Positions 26,902 to 36,758 of a DNA stretch of 64,000 nucleotides are shown here, one piece after another. The notes under the pieces were generated by a model. That model did no database searches. It was not told the DNA's origin and saw only the letters and a list, made by a program, of their open reading frames with translations. How positions within the stretch are numbered: the first letter of the stretch is position 1; each line of letters opens with the position of its first letter. This DNA comes from Pseudomonas sp. StFLB209 (lineage in GTDB: Bacteria > Pseudomonadota > Gammaproteobacteria > Pseudomonadales > Pseudomonadaceae): the NCBI RefSeq assembly GCF_000829415.1, contig NZ_AP014637.1, forward strand, positions 2,678,001 through 2,742,000, read 5' to 3'. Made by a program: the position numbers and the translations under genes.

Positions 26902-26965
26902 GACGTAATCCTTCCCTGTGTGAATGCCTGAATACATGCGCGGTATTGCTGCGACCAGTACAACC

Positions 26966-26989
26966 GGCCGGCCCGGTCAGGGGCCGGCC
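26966..26989 (-). terminator. Hairpin between purD and retS
   Basis: Perfect 8-bp stem GGCCGGCC (26966-26973) / GGCCGGCC (26982-26989), self-complementary arms around an 8-base loop, just after the purD stop on the minus strand. No T run, so it may attenuate and not fully stop transcription into retS. Confidence 0.5.
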
Positions 26990-26997
26990 TGGTGGCC

Positions 26998-28293
26998 TTA
27001 TTGCTGGCCTTCACCACGCTCACGGGCAATGGCACGATAGCCAATGTCCTTGCGATAGAAACAACCTTGCCAATCAATCTTCGCTGCCAGAGCATAGGCG
27101 TTTTGCTGAGCGCTGCTGACACTTTCTCCCAGCGCTGTGGCACACAGCACACGACCACCACTGGTCACGATACGGCCATCCTTGAGCGCGGTACCGGCGT
27201 GGAACACTTTGCCTGGCAGGCTGGCTGCTGCGTCCAGACCCTCGATTGCGGCGCCTTTGGCGTAATCGCCCGGGTAGCCGCCGGCGGCCAGGACGATGCC
27301 AAGGCTCGGGCGCGGGTCCCACTGCGCTTCGATCTTGTCCAGAGCTTGCGCTAAAGCGGCCTCGATCAGCAAGACCAGGCTCGATTGCAGGCGCAGCATG
27401 ACCGGCTGGGTTTCGGGGTCGCCAAAGCGGCAGTTGAACTCGATGACCTTCGGGTTACCGGCCTTGTCGATCATCAAACCAGCATAGAGGAAACCGGTGT
27501 AGACGTTGCCTTCTTCAGCCATACCGCGGACGGTCGGCCAGATGACCTGGTCCATGACCCGCTGGTGGACGTCGGCGGTGACCACCGGAGCGGGGGAGTA
27601 AGCGCCCATGCCGCCGGTGTTCGGGCCGCTGTCGCCGTCGCCAACACGCTTGTGGTCCTGGCTGGTGGCCATGGGCAGCACATTCTTGCCGTCAACCATG
27701 ACGATGAAGCTGGCTTCTTCGCCATCGAGGAACTCCTCGATCACGACCCGCGAGCCGGCATCGCCAAACGCATTGCCAGCCAGCATGTCGCGCACGGCTG
27801 CTTCGGCTTCTGCCAGGGTCATGGCAACGATCACGCCCTTGCCGGCAGCCAGGCCATCGGCCTTGATCACAATCGGTGCGCCTTTTTCCTGCAGGTAGGC
27901 CAGGGCCGGCTCGATCTCGGTGAAGTTCTGATAGTCCGCAGTCGGGATCTTGTGGCGGGCCAGGAAGTCCTTGGTGAACGCTTTGGAGCCTTCGAGCTGG
28001 GCTGCGCCTGCGGTCGGGCCGAAGCAGTCCAGGCCACGGCTGCGGAACAGGTCCACGACACCGGCTACCAGTGGTACTTCAGGGCCGACGATGGTCAGGC
28101 TGACATTCTTCTCGGCGAAGTCGGCCAGTTGTTCCAGAGCCAGCACGTCGATGGCGACGTTCTCGCACTTGGCTTCTGTGGCAGTGCCGGCGTTGCCCGG
28201 TGCCACGAAAACCTTCTCTACGCGAGGATCCTGAGCGACTTTCCAGGCCAGGGCGTGTTCACGGCCACCGCTACCAATGATCAAAACATTCAT
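26998..28293 (-). CDS. purD: Phosphoribosylamine-glycine ligase PurD
   Basis: ATP-dependent condensation of phosphoribosylamine with glycine, second step of purine synthesis. 431 residues from the ATG at 28293, which gives the standard N-terminus MNVLIIGSGGREHALAWKVA. The ATP-grasp fold is complete: VGPEVPLVAGVVD (77-89), IVIKADGLAAGKGVIVA near 140, EEFLDGEEASFIVMVDG near 185 and EFNCRFGDPETQ near 290. It follows purH on the same strand with a 184-base gap, so it may share its promoter or use its own. Ordinary core gene. Confidence 0.97.
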   Translation of the reverse strand: MNVLIIGSGGREHALAWKVAQDPRVEKVFVAPGNAGTATEAKCENVAIDVLALEQLADFAEKNVSLTIVGPEVPLVAGVVDLFRSRGLDCFGPTAGAAQLEGSKAFTKDFLARHKIPTADYQNFTEIEPALAYLQEKGAPIVIKADGLAAGKGVIVAMTLAEAEAAVRDMLAGNAFGDAGSRVVIEEFLDGEEASFIVMVDGKNVLPMATSQDHKRVGDGDSGPNTGGMGAYSPAPVVTADVHQRVMDQVIWPTVRGMAEEGNVYTGFLYAGLMIDKAGNPKVIEFNCRFGDPETQPVMLRLQSSLVLLIEAALAQALDKIEAQWDPRPSLGIVLAAGGYPGDYAKGAAIEGLDAAASLPGKVFHAGTALKDGRIVTSGGRVLCATALGESVSSAQQNAYALAAKIDWQGCFYRKDIGYRAIARERGEGQQ

Positions 28294-28477
28294 TTCAAAA
28301 ACCTCGATGACGCAAATTCTGGGGTGTAACGCGATCATGCATTACGAGGTCGCAATGGCGTAGGTGGATGCAAGGCGGATGGGGCTGGACCGAGCGCAGT
28401 TGCCTTATGGCAATGAGCATCGGGGCAGCCCCGTCCAACGCAGCAGACGCCTGCGCCAGTGCGGCCGTTTTTATAAC

Positions 28478-30082
28478 TCAGTGACGGAAGTGGCGCATGC
28501 CGGTGAACACCATCGCGATTCCGGCCTCATCCGCGGCAGCAATCACTTCTGCGTCGCGCATCGAACCACCTGGCTGGATCACCGCGGTGATGCCGGCCTT
28601 GGCGGCGTTGTCGATACCGTCGCGGAACGGGAAGAAGGCGTCCGAGGCCATGACTGCACCGGCGACCTGCAGGCCGGCGTGTTCGGCCTTGATGGCGGCG
28701 ATGCGCGCGGAGTTGACGCGGCTCATCTGGCCGGCGCCGACACCGATAGTCTGGCGGTTCTTGGCGTAGACGATGGCGTTGGACTTGACGAACTTGGCCA
28801 CTTTCCAGGCGAAGATCAGGTCATGCACTTCCTGCTCGCTTGGCGCGCGCTGGGTCACGACTTTGAGGTCGGCCTGAGTAATCATGCCGATGTCGCGGCT
28901 CTGTACCAGCAGGCCGCCATTGACGCGCTTGTAATCCCAGCCGGCTTGACGCTCGCCCCACTGGCCGCAGGTCAGCAGGCGCACGTTGGCTTTGGCGGCG
29001 ACCACGGCCTGAGCTTCGGCGCTGACGCTCGGGGCGATGATGACTTCGACGAACTGACGCTCGACGATGGCTTTTGCCGTTTCAGCGTCCAGCTCGCGGT
29101 TGAAGGCGATGATGCCGCCAAATGCCGATTCGGTATCCGTGGCGTAGGCCAGGTCGTAGGCTTTGCGGATGCCGCCTTCGTCGTCAGGGCTGACGGCCAC
29201 GCCGCACGGGTTGGCATGCTTGACGATGACGCAGGCTGGCTTGACGAAGCTCTTGACGCACTCAAGCGCAGCGTCAGTGTCGGCCACGTTGTTGAACGAC
29301 AGCTCCTTACCCTGCAGCTGGGTGGCGGTGGCGATACCGACTTCGGCAGGTTTTGCTTCAACGTAGAACGCCGCGCTCTGGTGCGGGTTCTCGCCGTAGC
29401 GCATTTCCTGGGCCTTGATGAACTGGGTGTTGAAGGTGCGCGGGAACTGGCCACGGCCTTCGGTGCTCAGGGTTTCGGCGCTCTGGTCGATGCCGCCCAG
29501 ATAGTTGGCGATCATCCCGTCGTAGGCGGCCGTGTGTTCGAACGCCTTGAGCATCAGGTCAAAGCGCTGAGCGTAGGTCAGACCGCCGGACTTGAGGTTT
29601 TCCAGAACGCTGGCGTAATCGCTGGCGTTGACCACGATGGCCACGTCTTTGTGGTTCTTGGCTGCGGAGCGGACCATGGTCGGGCCGCCGATGTCGATGT
29701 TCTCGATGGCGGTCGGCAGGTCACAGCCTGGTTTGGCAACGGTGGCTTCGAACGGGTAGAGGTTAACCGCCACCAGGTCGATCGGCTTGATGCCGTGTTC
29801 GCCCATGATGCCGTCGTCGGTGCCGCGACGACCGAGGATGCCGCCGTGGATCTTCGGATGCAGGGTCTTGACCCGGCCGTCCATCATTTCCGGGAAGCCG
29901 GTGTAGTCGGCCACTTCAACCGCCGCAACGCCGTTGTCGCGCAGCAGTTTGAAGGTTCCGCCAGTGGACAGGATCTCCACGCCCAGGGCTTCGAGCTCGC
30001 GGGCGAATTCGAGGATTCCGGTTTTGTCGGAAACGCTGATCAAAGCGCGGCGGATCGGCAGGCGGGTGGTCTGGTCGGTCAT
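28478..30082 (-). CDS. purH: Bifunctional AICAR transformylase / IMP cyclohydrolase PurH
   Basis: Last two steps of IMP synthesis in one protein of 534 residues. The N-terminal cyclohydrolase (MGS-like) begins [17 protein letters not shown] and includes [15 protein letters not shown] and the [15 protein letters not shown] loop. The transformylase domain carries [26 protein letters not shown] (with the catalytic Lys-His) and the C-terminal [16 protein letters not shown]. The start MTDQTT is chosen over a Met five codons earlier by family practice. Lies downstream of the fis terminator and so must have its own promoter in or near 30083-30160. Confidence 0.97.
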   Translation of the reverse strand: MTDQTTRLPIRRALISVSDKTGILEFARELEALGVEILSTGGTFKLLRDNGVAAVEVADYTGFPEMMDGRVKTLHPKIHGGILGRRGTDDGIMGEHGIKPIDLVAVNLYPFEATVAKPGCDLPTAIENIDIGGPTMVRSAAKNHKDVAIVVNASDYASVLENLKSGGLTYAQRFDLMLKAFEHTAAYDGMIANYLGGIDQSAETLSTEGRGQFPRTFNTQFIKAQEMRYGENPHQSAAFYVEAKPAEVGIATATQLQGKELSFNNVADTDAALECVKSFVKPACVIVKHANPCGVAVSPDDEGGIRKAYDLAYATDTESAFGGIIAFNRELDAETAKAIVERQFVEVIIAPSVSAEAQAVVAAKANVRLLTCGQWGERQAGWDYKRVNGGLLVQSRDIGMITQADLKVVTQRAPSEQEVHDLIFAWKVAKFVKSNAIVYAKNRQTIGVGAGQMSRVNSARIAAIKAEHAGLQVAGAVMASDAFFPFRDGIDNAAKAGITAVIQPGGSMRDAEVIAAADEAGIAMVFTGMRHFRH

Positions 30083-30114
30083 CTCGATTTCCATCAAAGC
30101 TAAAGGTAATCAGC

Positions 30115-30142
30115 AAAAAAGGCGACCGGTGGGTGGGTCGCC
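30115..30142 (-). terminator. Rho-independent terminator of the dusB-fis operon
   Basis: On the minus strand, 18 bases past the fis stop, GGCGACC (arms at 30136-30142 and 30121-30127) forms a 7-bp stem with an 8-base loop, followed by six T (complement of AAAAAA at 30115-30120). A classic terminator separating fis from purH. Confidence 0.88.
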
Positions 30143-30160
30143 TTGGTTGGTCTGCAATGC

Positions 30161-30481
30161 TTACAGCAAGTCGTACTGCTTGAGTTTCTTGCGCAAGGTG
30201 CCGCGATTGAGGCCCAGAACTTCAGAGGCTTTGGTCTGGTTACCCTTGACGTAATTCATGACGCTTTCGAGCAATGGTGCCTCGACTTCGGACAACACCA
30301 GGTTGTACACGTCAGTGACGTTGGCGCCTTCGAGGTGGGCGAAATAATTGTGCAGCGCCTTCTCGACACTGCCGCGCAGGGTCTGGCCCTCTTCGCTCGG
30401 CGTGTTCAGGTGCTGTTTCAAATTGACATTGTCGCTCACGGGTGTTGTTCCACTCACTAAAGTCTCGGTCATCATCGTCAT
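30161..30481 (-). CDS. fis: Nucleoid protein and transcription regulator Fis
   Basis: Dimeric DNA-bending protein of 106 residues that activates rRNA and many growth-phase promoters. The C-terminal helix-turn-helix is intact and almost invariant in the group: [20 protein letters not shown] then [16 protein letters not shown]. The N-terminal part holds the usual flexible arm. Its ATG at 30481 overlaps the dusB stop by 4 bases. The dusB-fis pairing is also found in enterobacteria, where the upstream tRNA-modifying gene boosts Fis translation; the overlap here suggests similar coupling. Full length. Confidence 0.97.
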   Translation of the reverse strand: MTMMTETLVSGTTPVSDNVNLKQHLNTPSEEGQTLRGSVEKALHNYFAHLEGANVTDVYNLVLSEVEAPLLESVMNYVKGNQTKASEVLGLNRGTLRKKLKQYDLL

Positions 30482-31491
30482 GCGGCCACCTCTTCTTCAT
30501 TTTCGTTATCCGGGCCCTGACAGCCTTGGCTGAAGAACTCCCGGATGTTGGCGCATTGTTGTTGCGTATCGTCCAAACGATTGAAGTGGGCGCGAAACTC
30601 CCTGGCGCCCGGCAAGGTTGCGAGATACCAGCCGACATGCTTGCGCGCGATGCGCACGCCCATTACATCGCCGTAAAACGCGTGCAGGGCGGTCAGGTGC
30701 TCCAGCAGGATCTGCTCCACTTCAACCAGCGAAGGGGCGGGCAGGATCATGCCGGTGCGCAGGTAATGCTCTATCTCGCGGAAAATCCACGGGCGCCCTT
30801 GAGCGGCCCGGCCAATCAACAAACCATCGGCGCCGGTCGCTTGCAGCACATACCGGGCCTTTTCGGGTGAATCTATGTCGCCGTTGGCAAACACCGGGAT
30901 CGACACCGCCTGCTTGATCGCGGCGATGGTGTCGTACTCGGCTTCGCCGGTGTAGAGGTCCGCACGGGTCCGCCCGTGAACTGCCAGGGCCTGGATACCT
31001 GCCTGCTCGGCAATCTTCGCGACAGTCAGGCCGTTCTTGTTGTCACGGTCCCAGCCGGTGCGGATCTTCAGGGTGACCGGCACATCGACTGCGGCCACCA
31101 CGGCGTGCAGGATCTCGGTCACCAGTTGTTCGTCTTTGAGCAGCGCTGAACCTGCTGCCTTGTTACATACCTTCTTGGCCGGACAACCCATGTTGATGTC
31201 GATGATCTGGGCGCCCAGTTCGACATTGGCACGGGCCGCACTGGCCAGCATCTGCGGATCACCACCGGCGATCTGCACCGAGCGCGGCTCGGGATCACCT
31301 TCGTGGATCATGCGCAGGCGCGATTTGCGGCTGTTCCACAGGCTCATGTCACTGGTGACCATTTCCGAAACCACCAGCCCGGCGCCCATCTGGCGACACA
31401 ACTGACGGAAAGGCTGGTCGGTGACGCCCGCCATCGGAGCGAGAATCAAGCCGTTCTGCAATGTATATGGGCCGATGCGTACCACCGACAT
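30478..31491 (-). CDS. dusB: tRNA-dihydrouridine synthase DusB
   Basis: FMN-dependent reductase that makes dihydrouridine in the tRNA D-loop, 337 residues. The N-terminus [20 protein letters not shown] holds the FMN loop, [20 protein letters not shown] carries the catalytic Cys, and [19 protein letters not shown] and FANGDI are the further FMN-barrel motifs. The helical tRNA-binding domain fills the last 90 residues. First gene of the dusB-fis operon. Confidence 0.96.
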   Translation of the reverse strand: MSVVRIGPYTLQNGLILAPMAGVTDQPFRQLCRQMGAGLVVSEMVTSDMSLWNSRKSRLRMIHEGDPEPRSVQIAGGDPQMLASAARANVELGAQIIDINMGCPAKKVCNKAAGSALLKDEQLVTEILHAVVAAVDVPVTLKIRTGWDRDNKNGLTVAKIAEQAGIQALAVHGRTRADLYTGEAEYDTIAAIKQAVSIPVFANGDIDSPEKARYVLQATGADGLLIGRAAQGRPWIFREIEHYLRTGMILPAPSLVEVEQILLEHLTALHAFYGDVMGVRIARKHVGWYLATLPGAREFRAHFNRLDDTQQQCANIREFFSQGCQGPDNENEEEVAA

Positions 31492-31805
31492 AGCGTTACC
31501 TATAAAGGGGCCGAATCATCCACAGGCCGCATGATTACCGTTGCACACGGTCTGCAACGGTTCGCCCGTCCAACTGCTTGCACAGCGGCCAGACCGAACC
31601 GGGAGTTTGAAAAAGGGTTGGCATGATACCCGCTCTCGATGACTGGATAAAGGCTGAATTGGATAAAATCTGAACAGCTCGATGCTTATCACTAATCGTT
31701 CGGTTTTTCAGGTTTTACCAACGAACAGCAGCGATCATGCAGGCAACTGTTCGTTACGCCAGGGCGGCGTCCGATTGCCCCGGACCGCGGTACTGGCCGC
31801 AGAGG
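31492..31805. other. Gene-free interval upstream of dusB
   Basis: 314 bases without a supportable gene. It should contain the growth-regulated minus-strand promoter of dusB-fis and, at the other end, the 3' end of the zinc-ribbon gene transcript. The stretch 31650-31710 is AT-rich, as expected of a promoter, but I could not fix its -35 and -10 boxes. Confidence 0.5.
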
Positions 31806-33197
31806 CTATTCCGGGGAGCGAAAATTGAGGCTGTAGTTCACGGCTTTGGCGCCTGGATCGAGGATGTCCAGTGCAATGTGGATCGGCGTCTGGGGTGGCA
31901 TCTCTTCCTTGCCGGCCATTTCGCCTGACAGATATTCGCCGGGTTTGAAGCGACGACTGGCGATCAACTGACCGCTGGTATCGGCAAAGCGCAGCTCCAG
32001 CAGCGGAAAGGGTTGGGAAAAGGATGCACGGTTATAAATGATCGCATCGACCACCAGCGCGCCCTGAAACTCCGGGTGGCTGCGTACCACCAGGTTGCTG
32101 CTCTTGAGCTGGTTGATGTCGACCTTCGATGGCACCTTGCAGCCCAGTTGCGGGCACAACTGCTGGAACCAGGGGCGATACTGATCCTGGCGGGCCAGAT
32201 GATCGAAGTGATACCAGATGTACTGCCCGGCCAGGCCACTGAGCGCCAGGGTAATCAGGGTTATCCATAACAGACGCCGGCCCCAGCGCGGCTTGGGACG
32301 CTGCCAGTCGAGCTGCAGCGGGTCGTCGGTCAGGTCCACCAGTGGTTTGTCACGCAGGGCAGGTTCGCTGCGGCCACGCGGATCATGATCATGATCGTCA
32401 TCGTCCGGTGCCGGCTCGTCTTCGTCGTCGAGCGCCGAAAGGCGGGCGCTATGCCCCGGCGGCTGCTTGCGCAGCTCCAGTGCAGTGAAATCCGGTCCCT
32501 TGTCTTCGTCCGCGATGCTGTTCAGTGACAGCGAGGGCTCGGTACGGGTTTCGCTGGCGGCAGCGGGTTCAATGATGGGTTGGTCCGGTTCATCCGGCTC
32601 AGGTTCTGGCTCCCTGGCGCGGATGACTTCGGCATGTACTTCGGGCAATTGCTCGACATCGTCATTGGCCAGGCTGGCGATCCACTCGCCGGCTTCGCCT
32701 GGTGCTGCGTCGCGTCGTGCGCTGAGGTTTGCTTGCGGGGCGCGTGCATCGACAGTGGCAACCGACTCGGCCAGCTGGATCTCACGTTGCTCCAGGCGTG
32801 CCAGCTCTTCGTCCAGGTCCAGGCTGTCCAGGTCCAGTTCGCTGACATGCCAGTAGTCTTCGCCGGGTGCGGCGTTGATGGCCGGCGGTACAGGTTCGGC
32901 AACCACTGGCACGGCAGCGGGCGGCTCTGCGGCCAAGGGCGCCGGCTCAAGCGGCGCTTGCGGTGCCGGTTCAGTGACGGCCTCAGGCTCCGGCAGCGCT
33001 GCCGGCTCTGCGGGGGCGGGCAGAGGGGCGAGCGCGGTGCGCTGCTGATGGCTCTGCTCCAGCAATTGTTTGGCGGCGTTGAATACCTGCAGGCATGACC
33101 CGCAACGCACCACGCCGCGCGCTACGCTCAGCTGCGCATGGTTGACTTTGAAGCTGGTCTGGCAGTGCGGACACTGGGTGACGAAACTGTCGGTCAT
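31806..33197 (-). CDS. Zinc-ribbon (MJ0042) and DUF3426 domain membrane protein
   Basis: 463 residues. The N-terminus is a MJ0042-type zinc ribbon: TQCPHCQTSFKVNHAQLS and VVRCGSCLQVFNA give two CxxC knuckles. A long acidic, proline-rich, low-complexity linker (about 50-290) follows, rich in Glu/Ala/Pro with several Asp-rich patches. Then come one transmembrane helix (LLWITLITLALSGLAGQYIW, about 310) and a periplasmic DUF3426 domain. Such proteins probably sense or organise something at the inner membrane, but no function is established. It follows prmA by 24 bases on the same strand and is likely cotranscribed. Confidence 0.9.
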   Translation of the reverse strand: MTDSFVTQCPHCQTSFKVNHAQLSVARGVVRCGSCLQVFNAAKQLLEQSHQQRTALAPLPAPAEPAALPEPEAVTEPAPQAPLEPAPLAAEPPAAVPVVAEPVPPAINAAPGEDYWHVSELDLDSLDLDEELARLEQREIQLAESVATVDARAPQANLSARRDAAPGEAGEWIASLANDDVEQLPEVHAEVIRAREPEPEPDEPDQPIIEPAAASETRTEPSLSLNSIADEDKGPDFTALELRKQPPGHSARLSALDDEDEPAPDDDDHDHDPRGRSEPALRDKPLVDLTDDPLQLDWQRPKPRWGRRLLWITLITLALSGLAGQYIWYHFDHLARQDQYRPWFQQLCPQLGCKVPSKVDINQLKSSNLVVRSHPEFQGALVVDAIIYNRASFSQPFPLLELRFADTSGQLIASRRFKPGEYLSGEMAGKEEMPPQTPIHIALDILDPGAKAVNYSLNFRSPE

Positions 33198-33221
33198 GCG
33201 GCGCTCCGGCTCAGGCAGCGA

Positions 33222-34100
33222 TCAGCGGCGACGGCCGGTGATGCGTACCCAGCCATCACGGTCGGCGATCGGGTCAAGGTCGAAGGTGTCGGCATAGGCT
33301 GCCGCCACTTCTTCGCCCTGTTCGGCCAGGATGCCTGACAGCGCCAGGCGACCGCCCGGCTTGACCAGGCTGGCCAGTTGCGGCGCCAGAGACACCAGCG
33401 GGCCGGCCAGGATATTGGCGACCAGCACGTCGGCAGGCTCGGCCGGCAAAGCCTCGGGCAGGTACAGCGGCAGGCGTTCGGCAGCAATGCCGTTGCGTCC
33501 GGCGTTGTCGCGCGAAGCCTCCAGGGCCTGAACGTCGATGTCAGTACCGACCGCCAGCTCTGCGCCCAGCAGCAGGGCGGCGATGGCCAGAATGCCCGAG
33601 CCGCAGCCAAAATCCAGTACCGTGCAGCCGTTCAGGTCCTGGCCGTCAAGCCATTCCAGGCACAGGCCGGTAGTCGGGTGGGTGCCGGTGCCGAAGGCCA
33701 GGCCCGGATCGAGCAGCAGGTTTACGGCGTCCGGTTGCGGTGCGGCATGCCAGCTCGGCACGATCCACAGGCGCTGGCCAAACTGCATGGGTTTGAAGTC
33801 ATCCATCCAGCTGCGTTCCCAGTCCTGATCCTCGATCACTTCGGCGCTGTGTTCGGGCAGCTCGGCATCGGTCAGCAGGCGCAGGTGGGCCAACGCGATA
33901 TCGGCATCGGTGTCGGCCTCGAACAGCGCCAGCAGGTGGGTGTGGGTCCACAGCGGCGTGGTGTTGAGTTCAGGCTCGAAGATCGGCTGGTCTTCCGCGT
34001 CCATGAACGTGACCGAGACCGCGCCGACTTCAAGCAGGGCGTTCTCGTAGGTCTCGGCTTGTTCCGGGCTGATGGCGAGGCGGACTTGCAGCCATGGCAT
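33222..34100 (-). CDS. prmA: Ribosomal protein L11 methyltransferase PrmA
   Basis: SAM-dependent trimethylation of ribosomal protein L11 at several amino groups. 292 residues: an N-terminal L11-recognition domain ([20 protein letters not shown]) and a C-terminal Rossmann methylase with [17 protein letters not shown], motif [21 protein letters not shown] near 163 and the [12 protein letters not shown] active-site loop. Length and motifs are standard. Same strand as the downstream zinc-ribbon gene. Confidence 0.96.
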   Translation of the reverse strand: MPWLQVRLAISPEQAETYENALLEVGAVSVTFMDAEDQPIFEPELNTTPLWTHTHLLALFEADTDADIALAHLRLLTDAELPEHSAEVIEDQDWERSWMDDFKPMQFGQRLWIVPSWHAAPQPDAVNLLLDPGLAFGTGTHPTTGLCLEWLDGQDLNGCTVLDFGCGSGILAIAALLLGAELAVGTDIDVQALEASRDNAGRNGIAAERLPLYLPEALPAEPADVLVANILAGPLVSLAPQLASLVKPGGRLALSGILAEQGEEVAAAYADTFDLDPIADRDGWVRITGRRR

Positions 34101-34230
34101 GGCGGTGTACCTATGAAAATGACAGGAAAGCCGCGCAGTTTACTTCAGGTCTGCGTCAAAAGCTTGTGAAGGGTTTGCTCGGCAAACTGTCCGGATGTCG
34201 CAGTGCTATCCGATCGCTGGCTGAAAACGC

Positions 34231-34256
34231 ACAGACCCCGCCGAGGCGGGGTCTGT
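34231..34256 (-). terminator. Terminator of the aroQ-accB-accC operon
   Basis: Perfect 11-bp stem ACAGACCCCGC (34231-34241) / GCGGGGTCTGT (34246-34256) with a 4-base loop, 30 bases after the accC stop; on the minus strand it is followed by GCGTTTTC. Good terminator. Confidence 0.88.
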
Positions 34257-34285
34257 AGATCTGTCGCATCACGCTGTACAGAGAA

Positions 34286-35632
34286 TTACTTCTCGCTGGC
34301 CAGCTTGTGTTCCAGATAGTGGATGTTGACGCCGCCTTTGCAGAAGCCTGCATCACGGGTCAGATCACGGTGCAGCGGGATGTTGGTCTTGATGCCATCG
34401 ACCACGATCTCGTCCAGCGCGTTGCGCATACGGGCCATGGCCTCGTCGCGGGTGGCGCCCCAGGTGATCAGCTTGCCGATCAGCGAGTCGTAGTTGGCCG
34501 GGACCTTGTAGCCGCTGTACAGGTGCGAGTCGACACGCACACCGTTGCCGCCTGGCGCATGGAAGTGCTTGACCAGGCCCGGGCTCGGGATGAACGTGCG
34601 GGCGTCTTCAGCGTTGATCCGGCACTCCAGTGCGTGACCGTTGATGACGACGTCATCCTGGGTGTACGAGAGTTTGTTGCCGGCGGCGATGCTGAGCATC
34701 TCCTTGACGATGTCGATACCGGTGACCATTTCCGAAACCGGGTGTTCGACCTGTACGCGGGTGTTCATCTCGATGAAGTAGAACCGACCGTTCTCGTACA
34801 GGAATTCGAACGTGCCCGCCCCGCGGTAGCCGATTTCGATACATGCACGTACGCAGCGATCGAACACTTCCTGGCGAGCCTGCTCGTCGATGCCCGGTGC
34901 CGGCGCTTCTTCGAGTACTTTCTGGTGGCGGCGTTGCAGCGAGCAGTCGCGGTCACCCAGATGGATTGCGTTGCCCTGGCCATCGGACAGTACCTGAACT
35001 TCCACGTGACGCGGGTTGGTCAGGAACTTCTCGAGGTACACCATCGGGTTGCCGAACGCGGCACCGGCTTCGGTACGGGTCAGCTTGGCCGAGGAAATCA
35101 GGTCCTCTTCCTTGTGCACCACGCGCATGCCGCGACCACCACCGCCACCGGCGGCCTTGATGATCACCGGGTAGCCAACCTCGCGGGCGATGGCCAGTGC
35201 GGTCTCTTCGTCTTCAGGCAGCGGGCCGTCAGAGCCGGGTACGGTCGGTACGCCGCTCTTGATCATCGCGTCCTTGGCCGAAACCTTGTCGCCCATCAGG
35301 CGAATGGTGTCGGCTTTCGGGCCGATGAAGGCAAAACCGGATTTTTCGACCTGCTCGGCGAAGTCGGCGTTTTCTGCCAGGAAACCGTAGCCAGGGTGGA
35401 TCGCCGTGGCGCCGGTCACTTCCGCCGCCGAGATGATCGCCGGAATGTTCAGGTACGACTGGGTAGCGATGGCCGGACCGATACAGACAGTTTCGTCCGC
35501 CAGGCCCAGGTGCATCAGCTCACGGTCGGCCGTGGAGTGCACAGCGACGGTCTTGATGCCCAGTTCCTTACAGGCACGCAAGATGCGCAAGGCGATTTCG
35601 CCGCGGTTGGCGATCAGGACTTTTTCCAGCAT
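34286..35632 (-). CDS. accC: Acetyl-CoA carboxylase, biotin carboxylase subunit AccC
   Basis: ATP-grasp enzyme of 448 residues that carboxylates biotin on AccB, first step of fatty acid synthesis. It starts [20 protein letters not shown] (ATG at 35632, chosen for the exact family N-terminus). It contains the glycine-rich ATP loop [18 protein letters not shown], the ECSLQRR-like segment [21 protein letters not shown] and the active-site [18 protein letters not shown]. It lies 17 bases after accB, in the usual accB-accC operon, preceded by aroQ. Confidence 0.98.
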   Translation of the reverse strand: MLEKVLIANRGEIALRILRACKELGIKTVAVHSTADRELMHLGLADETVCIGPAIATQSYLNIPAIISAAEVTGATAIHPGYGFLAENADFAEQVEKSGFAFIGPKADTIRLMGDKVSAKDAMIKSGVPTVPGSDGPLPEDEETALAIAREVGYPVIIKAAGGGGGRGMRVVHKEEDLISSAKLTRTEAGAAFGNPMVYLEKFLTNPRHVEVQVLSDGQGNAIHLGDRDCSLQRRHQKVLEEAPAPGIDEQARQEVFDRCVRACIEIGYRGAGTFEFLYENGRFYFIEMNTRVQVEHPVSEMVTGIDIVKEMLSIAAGNKLSYTQDDVVINGHALECRINAEDARTFIPSPGLVKHFHAPGGNGVRVDSHLYSGYKVPANYDSLIGKLITWGATRDEAMARMRNALDEIVVDGIKTNIPLHRDLTRDAGFCKGGVNIHYLEHKLASEK

Positions 35633-35649
35633 CGCAGGGTCTCCCTGGT

Positions 35650-36117
35650 TCAAACGATGGTGAACAGCGGCTGGTCGAACTCAACCGGCTGGCCGTTCTC
35701 TACCAGGATGGACTCGATCACGCCGCTGGTTTCGGCTTCGATGTGGTTCATCATTTTCATCGCTTCGACGATGCACAGGGTGTCGCCCTTCTTGACGGTC
35801 TGACCCACTTCAACGAATGCAGGCGAGGTCGGCGAAGGCGTGCGGTAGAAGGTGCCGACCATTGGCGACTTGACGGCGTTACCGTTGAGCTTGGGCGCAG
35901 CAGGTGCAGCGTCGGCGGCAGGTGCGGCAGGTGCGGCGGCCGGGGCCGGTGCAGCGGCGACCGGGGCGGCAACCGGAGCTGGCGCGTAGTACGGCTGGGC
36001 TGGAGTCTTGCTGTGACGGCTGATCCGTACGGATTCTTCGCCTTCACGGATTTCCAGTTCGTCGATACCGGACTCTTCCAGCAGTTCGATCAGTTTCTTG
36101 ACTTTACGGATATCCAT
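35650..36117 (-). CDS. accB: Biotin carboxyl carrier protein AccB
   Basis: Carrier subunit of acetyl-CoA carboxylase, 155 residues. The N-terminal helix region [20 protein letters not shown] is followed by a Pro/Ala-rich hinge (about 40-78), as usual. The C-terminal biotinyl domain contains the biotin-accepting lysine in [12 protein letters not shown] and the thumb [20 protein letters not shown]. Cotranscribed with accC. Nothing unusual. Confidence 0.98.
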   Translation of the reverse strand: MDIRKVKKLIELLEESGIDELEIREGEESVRISRHSKTPAQPYYAPAPVAAPVAAAPAPAAAPAAPAADAAPAAPKLNGNAVKSPMVGTFYRTPSPTSPAFVEVGQTVKKGDTLCIVEAMKMMNHIEAETSGVIESILVENGQPVEFDQPLFTIV

Positions 36118-36179
36118 TAATCATCAACTCCCAAAGGGTCTGTAGGGTGCAATTCGGCAGCCGGTTCAGGCCGTGCCGG

Positions 36180-36632
36180 TCAAGGCTTGGCGTTCTTGGC
36201 CAAATGTTCCAGGGCGGCTTCCAGGGCCATGCGGTATCCGCTGGCGCCCAGGCCGCAGATCACTCCTACCGCAACATCGGAGAAGTAGGAGTGATGACGG
36301 AAAGGTTCGCGTTTATGCACGTTCGATAAATGCACTTCGATGAATGGGATGCTCACTCCCATGATCGCGTCACGTATTGCCACGCTAGTGTGCGTGAACG
36401 CTGCCGGATTGATGACGATGAAGTCCACCCCCTCATCGCGGGCAGCGTGAATGCGATCGATCAATTCATACTCGGCGTTGCTTTGCAGGTACATCAGGTG
36501 ATGGCCGGCATCGCGGGCGCGCTGCTCCAGGTCCTGGTTGATCTGCGCCAGGGTGGTGGTGCCATACACACCGGGTTCACGGGTGCCGAGCAGATTCAGG
36601 TTCGGGCCATGCAGGACCAGCAGGGTCGCCAT
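36180..36632 (-). CDS. aroQ: 3-dehydroquinate dehydratase type II AroQ
   Basis: Third step of the shikimate path: dehydration of 3-dehydroquinate. 150 residues starting [20 protein letters not shown], where the catalytic Tyr lies in the following PGVYG, with [33 protein letters not shown] and [20 protein letters not shown] containing the catalytic His and lid Arg. An upstream in-frame Met at 36683 would add 17 unrelated residues. Typically aroQ precedes accB in gammaproteobacteria, as here (62-base gap). Confidence 0.97.
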   Translation of the reverse strand: MATLLVLHGPNLNLLGTREPGVYGTTTLAQINQDLEQRARDAGHHLMYLQSNAEYELIDRIHAARDEGVDFIVINPAAFTHTSVAIRDAIMGVSIPFIEVHLSNVHKREPFRHHSYFSDVAVGVICGLGASGYRMALEAALEHLAKNAKP

Positions 36633-36758
36633 CGTCGATTCCTTTTTATTCACGAGCGTTTTTGTGCCGCGACTATGCCGCAAGGGTCAAGATCTGTCCA
36701 GTTAACAACAGTAGTCAACACGATAAGCGATAATCGCGCAAAATTTGTGACCCGGATG

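Noticed and set aside
28364..30103. 579-codon open frame on the plus strand opposite purH
   Set aside because: Exact shadow of purH in the GC-rich antisense frame; no ribosome site or family motif.
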